DNA from: Pomacea canaliculata
Lineage: Eukaryota > Mollusca > Gastropoda > Architaenioglossa > Ampullariidae
Reading direction: 5' to 3'
DNA length: 64,000 bases
NCBI RefSeq assembly: GCF_003073045.1
Contig: NC_037598.1
Span: 13,492,486 to 13,556,485 of the forward strand
Below are positions 1 through 12,026 of the stretch, in pieces. How positions within the stretch are numbered: the first letter of the stretch is position 1; each line of letters opens with the position of its first letter. Position numbers and translations under genes: made by a program. The notes under the pieces were generated by a model. It saw nothing but the letters and a program-made list of their open reading frames with translations. It had not been told where the DNA came from and did no database searches.

Positions 1-1090
1 GCAAGTTGTTAGCTTGTCTTTCAGCAAAATTGCCTTTATATCAGCACCAGAGACTGGTCGAAATTCAGCCAGAGAGCATCCCAGAAGAATATCACAAGAG
101 ATGATGGCAGGCACCGATGTCAGTCCAAGGATGATCGAATGTCCGAAGTCTTGCTAGCAAACTAATCGGGACCTACCGACGTTTGTGCATAATAACATCA
201 ACATAAGCAGGAACTTCATTATACTTAAGCAGAATCAGTATTCAGTGAGTCAATATCTTCTGAATGATACAATACTGATAGTTAAGATGGAACTCCGCAC
301 TCAACGTTAAAACATTCAGCGTTCGTCACATGCTGTTCCCTCCATCCCTCACCCTCTTCCACTACACGGGTGACGTAGTGACCAGACTGTCCGGTACAAA
401 TAGCTGGCAAAAAGCAGCCTCGCCCCGGAACATGTCCTGCTTGTTCTTTGCTGTCATCTCTCATCATCCAATCGGTTTGGGAGGCGTGTGTCCTTTAATA
501 ATAATAATAATGTTAAAACATTTATGTGATGAATGAGGCCACTTCCTGTGGATTTGGAACAGTTATACTTTGTGTGCTTGCGTTATATTACTGATGTACT
601 TAGGTACAGCGTTTTGTAATGGTTCACGAGGGAACTGTCTTTTTTGCCTTTCTCTAGCAAAACTGATGTACAGTGGAACCTTGTTAACGAACATAATCCG
701 TTCTGGACAGTTGTTCTTTATCCGAAACAGTTTTTCCTATAAGAAATAAAGGAAGTATATTTAATTGGTTCCCAGCCCCTGTTGACTCGCTGTGTACAAC
801 TCTGACGTATGTGGGAGTGGCCTTGACCTGTGCATGCTGATTATTGTGGGTGTGTATCTTGAGAATGGAAAGCATGGGTTACTTTGAATTCGGCAAGTCT
901 TATCTTGAACTTATCATTATCTCTTATCATGAGACATTATTCCATCTTTTGTTTTTTACTTTCATGTCAATCTTTTCAAAGTTAACGTACAAACAAATAA
1001 CTGAAGAACTTACAGAAGATCTTCGTAAGGATGTTTTCTACATCTTAAAACTTAAAGTCCTCTTACAAGCACCACACCACAATGAAAGGA
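1..1090. other. No recognised gene; repeat-derived DNA
   Basis: I see no coding exon here that I can support. Positions about 440-510 carry a sequence that recurs at about 7115-7175 and 25625-25685, each followed by short ATA or TAA repeats. It is therefore a dispersed repeat, probably connected with LINE insertions. The rest is AT-rich and unrecognised. Confidence 0.5.
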
Positions 1091-1467
1091 GTGATTGCAG
1101 TCATCCCTAAAGGTGCTGCATGTTTTGTTGAAATATTTGAGAAATGTGGCATTCTACAACACATTGAACAAGGAGATGTTTTGCTTGTGGACAAAGGGTT
1201 TAAAGTGTAGGATTTGCTTTTGTCGAGACCGGCTACTATAAAAATTTCACTGCATTTCTAGGTAAGCGAGCTAGCCTGTCTGCAGAAGAGGAGATGGATA
1301 CAAGGAGGGTAGCCAAGGCACGAATTCATGTAGAACGCTTTAATGAAAGACTGAACAAGTTCATGCTTCTCAGTAGAACTATCCCCCTAAGCCTCAGTTG
1401 TGTTGCCTCCCAAATGGTGTTTCTTGGAGGCCGTTTGGTAAATTTTCAGAGTAGCTTATGTATTTAA
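1091..1467 (+). pseudogene. Decayed DDE transposase C-terminal part (DDE_Tnp_4 type)
   Basis: Translated from 1091, the sequence gives a run containing LLVDKGF, then an in-frame TAG at 1208-1210. The stretch DLLLSRPATIKI follows, and after a further stop and frame change comes GKRASLSAEEE, leading into RIHVERFNERLNKF and ending at TAA 1465-1467. The DKGF aspartate and the glutamate of the RIHVERFNER helix match the second and third acidic residues of DDE_Tnp_4 (PIF/Harbinger or ISL2EU-like) transposases. The N-terminal half, including the first catalytic Asp and any THAP or helix-turn-helix domain, was not found upstream. With two stops and a frame change it cannot encode an active enzyme. 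Family assignment is by motif recall; the exact transposon clade is uncertain. Confidence 0.6.
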
Positions 1468-1643
1468 AAGCAAGTGAAATGCTAATGTACCACATAGATT
1501 GGTCAAAGATAGAAATGTGGGAGTATTTTTACCAAAAACAGACTATAAAGAATTTTTGGTGTTAAACGGATGGTCTAGATCGTGACGTCATCTGTGGAAA
1601 GCGCCATTAAAAGGTTCATGTAGACCTTCAAACTCCAAACCAT

Positions 1644-2326
1644 ATGGTATATAGCGAGAGCAAGAGATACCCTCTATATATCAATAGCACAATTCGAGCT
1701 GTAAAATACTGGTTAAAATTAAACACCATGGACAGGTCAAAATTCCCGAACCAAGCTTATAAATACCGTGGGCAAAGACAATGGAAGATACCCTGCACCA
1801 CTATGGATTTAGACACGTGTGCGAACAAGGTAGGGTAGGAGATGCCAGACCTTTCATCTTACTACTCAAACAAAACTGAACGACAACTCTGTACAAAAAT
1901 GGTCAGACAAAATCCACACGAGTGATAGATAAGTACTCAACCTACAGACAGTTTAAAAAGGAATTTGTGCCAGAAAGATATCCTTCAGTATTAACCATAA
2001 AAAAAGTTCAGAAATACTCTGATACGATTTAGACAAGGAATTAGCGAAATAAATATCAATAACAGATATTCTGACACTTTGATCAAAAATTACCCATTTG
2101 CCAAGACAAAACGGAAGATGAAGAACATTTTCTGCTACATTGTCAAACCTATGTGGATATCAGGACCAAGTACACAGCCCTGATAAACAATGGATACCAG
2201 CAGACGACATTGGCTGTGTGGCTGACTAGAGGGGAAACATACGACATCAGAAATGTCGCCATGTTTATTTTGGATGCTTTCAAGAGGCGCAACGAGAAGG
2301 TTGAAAATACTGGACAAACAACATGA
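1644..2326 (+). pseudogene. LINE ORF2 C-terminal remnant
   Basis: This is a plus-strand relic of the C-terminal region of a non-LTR retrotransposon polyprotein. Recognisable pieces in order are KYWLKLNTMDRSKFPNQAY (about 1700-1765), VQKWSDKIHTSDR (about 1890), then after a frameshift YRQFKKEFVPERYPSVLTIK (about 1935-1990). After a second shift comes a long stretch with CQDKTEDEEHFLLHCQTYVD (about 2100-2160), ending at TGA 2324-2326. The C-x(n)-H-x(3)-HC arrangement looks like the zinc-knuckle-like motif that follows the reverse transcriptase in such elements. At least three frameshifts and stops make it dead. The reverse transcriptase core itself is not visible upstream. Confidence 0.6.
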
Positions 2327-2391
2327 AGCAAAGTGGTTGGACTCACAGGACTGGTCAACATGTACAACTGGCTGGGGCTGATGGCCTAATA

Positions 2392-2392
2392 T

Positions 2393-2423
<31 letters not shown>

Positions 2424-2487
2424 AAGAGAGGGAGAGAGAGCGCATGGGCGAAAATGTGGGTGTGGAAAATGAGAGAGAGAGAGGGCA
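2392..2487. repeat. (TG)n/(AG)n microsatellite
   Basis: A TG run changes into an AG-rich run, with a second AG block at about 2468-2485. It directly follows the LINE remnant and may be that element's repetitive 3' tail. Confidence 0.85.
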
Positions 2488-2489
2488 AA

Positions 2490-3500
2490 TGAAGAATGGT
2501 TGGTAGGAGTGCAAGTGTGAGCGATTGAAACGATACAAAATATATTCCTGCATTCCAGGTAATTTACATATTCTACTTGTGTATATTCTACTGCCGAGGA
2601 CCAACTGTACATCGTGCCCTGCATTGAAAGGGTCGTCGACCCATCAAATAAATTCAACCAATCATTACCTTGTGTTTTTCTGCGTGGGGTAGGCCCCGGT
2701 GTTCATGTGTTTGCGTGTACGTATAAGTGTATTTCCTCAATATATTTTCCTTTCTTTCTCATATTTATCTATATTTTCATTAAACTTCTTATTTGCACCG
2801 TTCATTTCGTCTTTGTTGTGGTCTACGTTCATCAAAGGTTCGCTAGGTACTCGTGTCCGCCTGTGGCTGAGCGAGTGTGTGTGTTCGTGTGACTGTGTGT
2901 GTGTGTTTGTGTGACTGTGTGTGTGTTTGTCAGCGTGCATGAGGTAACGCTTCGTGTGACACGCGACAAAACTCTTAAAGGACAGCCAATGTTTGACCAT
3001 TATATCTTTCTTATTTCGAGGCAGTCATTAAAATTTTCCTTTTATGTCGATAATGGAATATTGCAATGTTCAAATAAACGACTTATTTATATCTTAATGC
3101 ACCAACCTACTTGACGACATCTGACCTAAGTAATTATATTATTGGTTCAGCTCAAGTCAACTTGCATTTTTGGCATAGTATGTAACCATTGCATTGATAA
3201 TTACGTTCACTTTTGATCACATAAAACAGCCTGTGGCACTGCAAACTTTGACTGGTATCTGGAATTCAACAACATTATGTACCAAGATTTACCTGGAGCT
3301 TCTCTGACATTTAGTAGATACGTGTCACGGACCAGGTGACAGAATTAGGAGAATGAATGAAGAGTGTATATTAGCTGTGGGTTAAGAAATTGAAATATTA
3401 TTTTGAAAGAATAATTTGATTTGATAATAGACAATATAATTATTGTTTTTTTCAGTAGTAGTAGTACTAGAAGAAGACATGCCTACATATAGAAACAATC
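2490..3500. other. No gene seen; AT-rich with TG-rich tract
   Basis: No exon is supported. Positions about 2872-2932 are a TG-rich low-complexity tract. The remainder has short random open frames only. Confidence 0.5.
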
Positions 3501-3756
3501 GTTGGTATACAGTTTTACCCGTACCTCGCTTCTTGTGCGTTTTTTAGTTTTTAACATTTAATTTAAACGTTCTATGAAGATTAGCATCTGCTTTCTTGTT
3601 AAGATACTTATTTAAATTTCCCCTATTTTACCTAAGCTATTATTTGCTTTTTGGTTTCTCGTTTGTCTGATTTATTTTGGTCAGGTTTTTTTTCACTGGC
3701 TTGGTTTTACAAATTCATTTAATTGCTTATTTGCTTTTTTAGTTTTGTGGTGTTGG

Positions 3757-3762
3757 TGTTGG

Positions 3763-3849
<87 letters not shown>
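3757..3849 (+). repeat. (TTG)n microsatellite
   Basis: About thirty TTG triplets run nearly without interruption. The matching position in copy 2 (about 18724-18790) is a much shorter TTG tract with T and G runs. The array therefore expanded or contracted after duplication. Long open frames across it are artefacts of the repeat. Confidence 0.95.
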
Positions 3850-3898
3850 CGGGGGGTTGTTTTTTGCCGTGGCTGTATGTGCTTTTCGAATTGTCTGA

Positions 3899-4022
3899 TC
3901 GTTTTAAGACACCCGGTCCACGCCTTCTCAACCCAGCGATCCCGTGGTATCGAGGTCCAGCTCAACAGCTCAGTACCGCTGACCTATTGTAAGACCACCA
4001 TGCTCTCACATTCTGTGACTTG
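3899..4022 (+). repeat. Dispersed repeat (GATCCCGTGGTATCGAGGTC family)
   Basis: This is one of three copies in the window. The others are at about 18822-18925 (plus) and 22667-22780 (minus). All share the core GCGATCCCGTGGTATCGAGG. No protein or RNA-gene signature was recognised; it is probably part of a non-autonomous transposon. Confidence 0.6.
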
Positions 4023-4290
4023 ATTAAGTTATAAAATTTAATGAAAAGACACTATTTAGCTGTTGTACAGCTGATTTGACTATCTCTTCTAAGAAATCTC
4101 CTCTGACTGATCGTAAAAACAAACAAAAAAACCCATTGTATATAGAAGCACTTACACTTCAAATACAGATGACAATGAAATGCAATATATAACAAGTATA
4201 TGTTATTGGTATCATGATTATTGTGTTAATTTTGTTTTCACACTCCTCTGAAAAACTCGAAAGCCAAAATTAATAGAAGAAAAGACAGTC

Positions 4291-4296
4291 TTTATT
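4291..4296 (-). terminator. Polyadenylation signal of PLAT gene 1
   Basis: The complement reads AATAAA about 620 bases downstream of the stop codon of the PLAT gene. The same signal and flanks are kept in copy 2 at 22848-22853. Its use as the 3' end is inferred. Confidence 0.45.
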
Positions 4297-4915
4297 ATGA
4301 CATGCCAGCATGTTTCTACAAAAACAAGCAATTAAAGGAAGTGTTTGAGTCCTGGATGCATCCAAAGATTCGATAGCGAAAACAAAATTTAAATTTCCAG
4401 TACTGTAAGTTGACCTCAGGAAATCTGCTCCAAAGCCACGTTACTTCTCTCCATCCTTTGAACATAATATCATTATATATAATCACATCACACCCGAAAC
4501 AAACAGACAATCGATTAAAATAGTTCAGAAAGAGATTTTTAAAAATAACACCCAGCAAAAGACGGAAAATGGCATCAATGTCTACTTCAAAATAAAGACA
4601 CGCACACACACATGCACATCATTCTCCATCTCTCTCACTCTGTCTCTCACTCACACTCATCTACAGGCATTCAGCTCAATATAAAATCCTATTTCTCATT
4701 TCTTCTACAAAGTCAACTTCACTTTCGATCAGATATTACAATTTGTAGTACTGTAACTGCTAACGCTCTTCATGCAATTCGACTTTCAAACATTTAGAAC
4801 AATCTTGCTCCACAGCTCTTTGTGTAATTAGAATGTCTAGAGGTGTCCTAGATGATAAAGTAATGATTGGAAGTGTACCTTGTCATCCACTGTCTACCCT
4901 TGCCACATTGATCCA

Positions 4916-6914
4916 TCACGGCAGAGGACCTGTAGTTGGAGACAAAAGATACATGTATGTCAAGTGATACATTGTCAGATATGACTTCACATGCTGTTGA
5001 AGACAAACCAAACCACTCTTCTTATATGGGGTCTGTTTAGAAATCACTGAGAGAAGGACTCCCTAGTGCATTTTTTCCTAGTAAAACCATTTTTGGAAAC
5101 TTCATTCAAGGGCTACATAGATGATAAAAAAAATCCGAGCTATCCTGTGAAACAAGAAAAATTTTTATACAACTGATACCTGGCCTTAAGAAAAAGACCT
5201 CCAGGATATGCACGAAATGTTGCAATGCCCATTCCTAAGACCTGTGGTGAACTATATGTTTGTGTTTTGATTTGTGTGGTATTTCTCTGACAATCAGTAA
5301 ACAATCAGTAGACAAGACACACTTACCTGCGCTACACGGTGGAGTACGCTGTATTACAAAGTTGATATTCCTCTCTTCTTGTTCTGTTGGGACCCAGTCC
5401 CTGATAATAAACTTCCGGGATTTTTGCATTTTATGATATTTCACCTTCACCTAGTTAGACAACAATATCAAAACAACAATTTGTGGTCAGCACGTTTAGA
5501 AAGCATATTCCTTACAGCAGCCACTAATTTAAAACATCTAAACACCTATTTATACAATAAAATACAAAGCGCCACGAGCTCTGTACAAAAACTTGTAGAC
5601 AACGGTGGGTTACAGTGCTGTTGAGCATCTTAGTGCATATATAATTTGAGAAACATCTCCTCCCTGTAAATTGCTCGAGAGTCCCAAACACAATCTGCAG
5701 TTCGCAGTCGACAATGCACACAGGGAGAACAACACAAACTTGCACTTTAGCAATTTTATCTTAAACTTTTTCTGCATTCTGATGGGAACAGTTTAACTGT
5801 TGTTTTATCTCTTATCCATAACCTTCACTTTCAAGATGTTTTTATGACATCTACAGCATTCTTTAAGCCATTTGCGTACATTCATTTCTGGAAGTTCATA
5901 AGTGAACTAGAATCTTAAATGAGAGCAATTCTGTACATATGGGAATGATGACTACCTAAAAGCTGTAAAAGGGTTTAGTGTCAAAAATGTTTATTTACCC
6001 ATTCCAGATACCAGGCAGGGGAATAGCCACTGTTATCGTGATAGATCCTGATATTGCATACGTCATTGAATGTACCCCGGTGTTTGAAGTAGAAGGTGTT
6101 AGTATCACCTCGCTCAAAGTCGTTCACAAAAAAGTCGTCTAATAATATAGGCTTGGAGTTTTTTCCATTAGCCCAAATCAAGATGATGTACACATTGGCG
6201 TTAGTATCAGCGTGCTCTTTATCCCCTGTTTTTGTCGATATCTCCCAATCTGTTATTAGAATACATTATTAATATTGCTATCATCATCATCATCATCATT
6301 ATCATCATCATCTTCATCATCATCATCATTATTATATATTATTATATCGATCATATCGCTGCTCTAAAGTAGGCCGAATGTGTTGTATATTCTACTAAAC
6401 ATTAACAGAGCACACAAAGAAGATGTGGGACATATCTCGGCCTTGCGCTAATACATTTATATTTATTCTTAAAGGTCTTTTTAATTTTACCAGACTGATA
6501 GCAGATCAAAACCTTATTAATCCTAAAGAAGAAGCACCTGCCTCCTCTTTTATAAACTTATGAAGAGTTCGTAGGCTGACAGAATGTCAAAACATGTCTG
6601 GGTCCCACAGGCGTGTTAACAGTTCCTTCACAGCAGATGTATATGTCGTTGTCCACACTAAGTGTCAGACCAGCTTAGCCCGTCTGCTACAGACGACTTC
6701 TTTTAAACAAGGAGGATACCTGGTACAAATATTTTATGTGGCTGGCGTTTAAATCTGAGGATTACAACTCCTTCAAATTAGACTACACCATGTTATATGT
6801 ATTTATTATCACTTATTTTAATTATTGATTATTTTACTTACCTCCTTTAAATAAGTGAACATCATTGACACCCAAACATACAAGAAGCCAGAACACAGAT
6901 GCAATTTTCCACAT
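4916..6914 (-). CDS. Secreted single-PLAT-domain protein, copy 1
   Basis: Four exons on the minus strand: 6842-6914, 5999-6249, 5327-5450 and 4916-4929. All junctions are GT-AG and phases 1, 0 and 1 match. The sum is 462 nt, giving 153 aa plus TGA. Exon 1 encodes a signal peptide (MWKIASVFWLLVCLGVN). Exons 2-3 encode one PLAT/LH2 beta-sandwich, residues about 25-140. Its landmarks are TKTGDKEHADTNANVYIIL, the FERGDTNTF turn and IRIYHDNSGYSPAWYLEW, with W at an exon end followed by VKVKYHKMQKSRKFI. The tail is PPCSAGPLP. PLAT domains bind lipids, membranes or protein partners. No catalytic domain such as lipoxygenase or lipase is attached, so a secreted binding protein is inferred. The last exon supplies only four residues, but copy 2 keeps it exactly. 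Compared with copy 2 it has six extra residues (DVHLFK) at the end of exon 1. Confidence 0.85.
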
Positions 6915-7166
6915 GGTAACGGCTTGAATCAAGAAGCTCCAACTGAAACGAATCTGTTTACATTTATCTAACACAGACGACGTTCAAACATCTGTGACGA
7001 CAGTTTCAAACTTTCGCAGTCAAGCGATACCATCGATTCAAATCTCACATGCGCGTGGAAACACAGACAGACAGACACACAAACACATCCACCGCTAGGA
7101 CCAGGCTTGTCACTGTTCTTTGCTGTCATCTCTCATGGTCCTGTCAGTTTGGGAGGCCTGTGTCCA

Positions 7167-7922
7167 ATAATAATGGTAATGCGGAATTTGTAAAGTACAT
7201 ACTCACACACCTTAGGAGCATGCTCTTAGCGCGTAAGAACAAGAACTAAACATGGCAGCATACGAGGGACAGGAAAACAAACAACATATGAGCTTTAAAA
7301 TGATAAAAAAAACAGTACTAACAAACAATAAAATCAAATACAGAAAACACAAAGAGGTTCAAGTAACAAAAACAGGAACTGAGAATACCATGATATTGCT
7401 AAAGAAAGACGATCAAGAAAAAGTGTGAAAAAGCTGTAGTATGATGTGAAAGGATGTCAGGAGCAATGTTTACGGAAGATGTGTGTATTCAGTGTAGTGA
7501 GACTCAGCCCGTGGAGTGAAGTACAGCTGCGTATCACCAGCATGTGATTGATGATAAATGTTGGGAGACTGGATTCAAGATGAAAGTGGCTTTATATACA
7601 CAATAAACACAACTGGGCCGAGTACTTGGCCTCGAGGGACGCCACAACAAAGTAAAGGAGGTCGAGATGTTTGTTCATCAACAAACACAGTCTGCGTCCT
7701 ATCAGTGAGATAGGAGTTGAAAAACAATAGTGCAGGTCTAGAAATCCCGTGCAGGGTGTGTAGTCTATGAAGGAACAGAGAGTGGTTCATAGTGTCAAAT
7801 GTAATAGAAAGGTTCAGTAGAGTTAAGACAGAAACATCACTACTGTCAAAGGTAGATAATATGTCGGTAGTCACTTTCATTAAAGAAGTTTCAGTATGAA
7901 AAGATGGTACTTTGATGGTCAT
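7167..7922 (-). mobile_element. LINE fragment (reverse transcriptase part plus 3' tail)
   Basis: On the minus strand, 7922 to 7575 encodes a reverse transcriptase palm segment. It contains SSDVSVLTLLNLSITFDTMNH (motif A region; the usual LLDLS aspartate is replaced by Asn), then YLTDRTQTVFVDEQTSR, then GVPRGQVLGPVVFIVYIKPLS. Just downstream, near 7540, HAGDTQLY corresponds to the YADDTQLY active-site box with one catalytic Asp changed to Gly. The element ends near 7167 in short ATT/ATA repeats. Copy 2 carries the same fragment truncated at 26242. It is a CR1/L2-type relic that was inserted before the segmental duplication. Confidence 0.75.
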
Positions 7923-7926
7923 ACCC

Positions 7927-8014
7927 CAACAAACCTTGGATTAACTGCATTCATACTGACTTTAATGATTTGAAGCCCTTCTGGTGGGTGGACCTTGGAC
8001 AGGAGTTTACCCTA
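7927..8014 (+). pseudogene. Stray fragment of an FTP-domain exon
   Basis: The stretch reads AACCTTGGATTAACTGCATT onward and is nearly identical to 10171-10256 inside the complete FTP exon. The homology begins and stops abruptly with no splice sites. It is a partial duplicate of the exon rather than a gene, and it abuts the 5' end of the LINE fragment. Confidence 0.7.
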
Positions 8015-10065
8015 CATGTAGATGATCCAGTACAGTTAGGGTTGTCCCACATAGCACGAGAGTAGTCAGGCCGAGACAGGAAGTACATTAAGGTCCCTGA
8101 CGTGTCCTGGTTCCAACACAGTCTAAGGACACAATATGTGACATCACACTACCCACTGGTTAATTTAGCAACATGGTAGACAAGCTTCTTACTCTAACTT
8201 GAGCAAGTCTAAACTAACAGACAAGTTGTCATACAAGTCATCTTTTTTCAAAAATTCTATTACTCTATGAAGATTAAAAAATTATTGTGTAGTCGCAAAG
8301 ATTACTGCACTTCCGTTTAGTACACATCTGAACTTACTTGAGTTCTCATTAACATCCGATGCATTTCGTAAGAGCCGGATGGTGTTGTGAGTCTCACCAT
8401 TGCAAGTGTCGCCGCGTCCTGCCAGACATGTTGTCCACAGTCTCCAACAAGGAAGGTCACACACAGTCCACCATTCGGAGCTCACAACAGGCTGCGGCAA
8501 CATCAACATGTTCAAGCTGTGCTTGTATGCAAACATTATTCTTGTGTGTGTCGGCATGCAGGCGCATAGGAGTGAGTAGAGTATTTTTACATTTTATGTG
8601 TATCTCGCAATTATATATATATATTCATTAGTAGTTTTTTGTTATCAAAGTTTTCGCATACGTCACTCGTATCAATAGAACAAAATTATAATAATTTATG
8701 GGAATGTGTTTCTGGATGCTACATCATGGCTACACTGCACCAACTTAGTTCAGGCTAAATTCTAACCGTAATTTTAGTGTTAATAAAAACATGCATCAAG
8801 TTTTTTAATCCATAGAAGATTCATGCTTACACCACAAAGTCACCCTAGTCACGCCTTGCCAACCTCCCTTACGTCAAAACATCCGACTACCGAAAGCTAC
8901 AATTTTTAGTGGAAAATTCTCCTTGGGAACTTCCGTCCACTTCCATGCAACAACAAAGAGGAATGGACTGATTTGGCGCTAAGCTATGGTAGGGTGTTAG
9001 CGAGGGTAGGTAAGTCCGGCTACAATATTAAGAAACGGATTATTATTGTCACTGGTAGAATAGCAATGAGCATTTACAAAGTAGTGATAGATATAAAACG
9101 TAATGGGAGAATAATTTTCATTTTAACTGTAGTTTTTCAGGTTGTTATTGCGCTGTGCGTGTCAATATTAGCAGTAACAAAAATATAAAAAATTAACAAC
9201 GCTGCAATATTTCTAACTACAATAATAATGCTTTGTTTCTAATGTTAAAAGAAATAATATTTGTAGTTATTCATAGATTGCTGCATGATTACTAGCTCCA
9301 CAGATGACACAGCATCACGTAGTGGCCGCAGTTTCTAGTCTAGGATGTCTCCATGTATTAACAGGCTTCACGCGTGTTCTTGCATCAGTGGCAGACATCA
9401 AGTTTGTTTACCGCCCACAGATGTGTGTTTGTGATCTCTAGTCAACATTGTTTGTAGTTACAGTCGTCATGCTTCACGTGCACGTCACTCACACACTCAG
9501 GGTAAGAGATGTGATGTCACCACTTCCCAGTTCCGTCCTGTGTACGACATCGACGTCAGCAATCAGCTCCACCAGGTCCTGTCAGTAACTGATAACACAG
9601 AGCCACATCATCCCAGACTTTCATTCCAGCAAAAGAAAAAAGTACTGGATGCTAGTTGTTAGTCTTCTGTTTCGTGCAAGATTGCAGTCAAGTTTTTTAG
9701 GCACTTGGTTTCGAATCCGGAGTTTGTTTATCAGTCTCAGCAAGAAGAGTCGACTTCTCGAAACCGCACGGCAGGATGAAGACTGTCAAGAACTTACACA
9801 TCCTGTACTTGATAGGAAATCTGATGTTGCTGCACCAGATCCATATTTACCCTCATCATCATCTCCCGACAGTGCGAAATCGGCTTTAGGCGGAAGCACT
9901 TTTCCATCCCAAATCAACAACAACAATAAAATAAACAAATATTAATGCCTCCTTTTACTCTTAAGTGAACTCTTGTTTCTTGTTTTAGCAATGATCTAAA
10001 GAAATGTTCAGTTGAAAATATTTGTTTATATTTCTAATCTCTGAACAATAATTTGCTCTTTTCAG
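8015..10065. other. No supported gene; expected 5' exon of FTP gene not found
   Basis: I looked here for the signal-peptide exon of the plus-strand FTP/EGF gene and found none with a suitable ATG, hydrophobic stretch and phase-1 donor. Cysteine-rich reading at 8282-8557 (minus) and a hydrophobic short frame at 8973-9188 (plus) lack splice or homology support. This segment is absent from copy 2. Confidence 0.4.
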
Positions 10066-11212
10066 AAAACGTTGCGCTAAACAAACCGTGTGGCAGCAGC
10101 TCTCGACATAGTGAATCAGAAAGTTGCTCAGGAGCTGTAAATGGAAATGATGGTACTTTTTATGATCCCAGCGAACCTTGGATTAACTGCATTCATACTG
10201 ACTTTAATGATTTGAAGCCCTTCTGGTGGGTGGACCTGGGACAGGAGTTTACCCTGAACACCATCACGATCTATGGACGAGCAAGTAAGAATGCTGTCCA
10301 CCACATATAACAACAGTTAAAACTGGTTGTCACCAAGCATTTTGCAAGTACAAAATAGGGATTTTACATTTAAAAGCTAACAGTTTCAATTTTTATTTGT
10401 GATCATGTTTAAACTTCTCACTTTAGTTTATGTGACTTCAGCAAACCAGCATCTTCCTTGTATTAATTTAATCGTCGTCATTGCATCATCGTTGTAGTCA
10501 TAAGCCTCAGAGTCATCATAAAAAAATTCTCTATGATCATAATTAGCCATTATCATCTTATAAAACTTGTAGACTGAAGTGAAACAACCAATAAACCTGC
10601 TGCACTGAGCATGCCACAAGACTATGTTCACTATTTGTTTGCAGGTTTTATAAAAAGAATGAAATGCGTGAACGTATCCGTTGATGGGAAAGTCATCAAA
10701 AGATTCGATGATCTGAGTGGTTGGACCAATGATACATATGACATCAGAGCAGCCATCAAGGGGCGAGTGATCAACATCACCAAAGACTGCGATAGCGAGG
10801 GCACTATGCTGAACATCTGTGAGGTGCAGGTGTGGGGTGCGTGTATCTCAATATTTTATATAATTACCTCGAGATATATTTCAAAAGAACTTGAAAAGCA
10901 AGATTAAAACTTCCTTGTCCTAAAATAAAATTATGCAGAATACAATTGATTTTTTTAAATCTTAACCAGCTATTAGTGACTATTTCATGAATTTGAATAT
11001 GAATGGGTGTACATGTCGATGATATTAAAGAAAACAAAATAATTGCTTTTTTCTGGCACACCATGTCCCTCACCCTGGTGTAGTTTGTAACGACGGTTGG
11101 TATGGAAACTGTTCCATGACCTGTGGTCCCTGTGCTGATGGCTCTGTCTGTGACAAGATCAACGGCAAATGTGCCAACTGTAAAATGGGTTTCCAGCCAC
11201 CCCATTGCAAAG
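10066..11212 (+). CDS. FTP lectin-like plus EGF-like gene, partial (internal exons)
   Basis: Three plus-strand exons: 10066-10284, 10645-10836 and 11084-11212. All are phase 1-1, with lengths 219, 192 and 129. Exons 1-2 form one fucolectin/tachylectin-4/pentraxin (FTP, F5/8C-like) domain. They run from NVALNKPCGSSSRHS through NCIHTDFNDLKPFWWVDLGQ, ITIYGRAS and KRMKCVNVSVDGK to LNICEVQVWG. Exon 3 is an EGF-like module of the MEGF/laminin kind (CNDGWYGNCSMTCGPC to GFQPPHC). Family members bind sugars extracellularly. No signal-peptide exon upstream and no transmembrane exon downstream were found. Reading through the last donor stops after two residues. It may be an incomplete duplicate, or may lack its ends because of rearrangement. 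It lies on the opposite strand to its paralogues at 39.9-47.2 kb. Confidence 0.7.
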
Positions 11213-12020
11213 GTAGATAAAAGTTGTCTCATTCATAAAATAATGTGTGAAATTATCCTATTCAATTTAATTTCTTATTTTAAGTTTCAAATTTCATCAG
11301 ACAACTAGAGTAGCTGATGACTTATTTATCTCTACTAAACTAAACCCCAAACCGACAAGTGCTTTACACATAGAACTTTATTTATGCATCTAAATACTAA
11401 ATGCATCTAGTATACCCACTGTGCTTTGCTGTTATTGTAAAGATATTGTGTGTGTGTATGAGTTGCATATGAACTCGATATTTCTTTCATTATACTATAC
11501 TCACTGGGCTTTGCTGTTGTTGTGGAGAGCTTTTGTGTGTTTTTGTGTAAAACTGATCAGTCGCGCACGTCATTTCAATAAAATAACTATTATAAACACA
11601 CTTTTATTTGAAATGTACTTAAAAGTGTCAAATACATTTTCTTTACGTATTTAATTCATGTAACTTAAAATGCAAAAATGTGTGAGGAGCAATCATGGAA
11701 ATATTATAAAATATAATAACAATCCCAAACGCGCAAAATTCGGCCAACCGTGGGCCAAGCTTGGGGAAAGCTTGTAACATTCGTTTACTCAGTGCCAAGC
11801 ATTCCCCAAGCAAACTGCGATCGGAAGATTAGCAAAGCCGCTTCCTTGGCCGCCAACGTTGAGCCAGTCTCGCGGACATGAATATTCATGACTATCAAGT
11901 TCGCTAAAAATAGATTTACAAGGTGCTTATTTTTAATTATAATGACTTTTTAGATTGTTAAATAACTTAAACATATATTTTATTTTTATGGTTATTAGAG
12001 TCGCAAAAAATATAAAGTAA
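11213..12020. other. No gene seen; AT-rich
   Basis: No further EGF, transmembrane or tail exon for the upstream FTP gene could be found in this stretch. It is absent from copy 2, which was deleted from the middle of the FTP exon to about 12235. Confidence 0.5.
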
Positions 12021-12026
12021 TTATCA

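Noticed and set aside
3693-4023. Open frames with long Gln, Asn, Val, Leu or Cys runs across the TTG array
   Set aside because: They are translations of a trinucleotide microsatellite in different frames; no flanking coding signal.
8282-8557. Cysteine- and tryptophan-containing minus frame that resembled a thrombospondin type 1 or EGF exon
   Set aside because: Cysteine spacing fits no module without frame changes, and no acceptor/donor pair of the right phase was found.
8973-9188. 71-codon plus frame ending in a hydrophobic stretch, considered as the leader of the FTP gene
   Set aside because: Hydrophobic segment is at the wrong end and no phase-1 donor follows.
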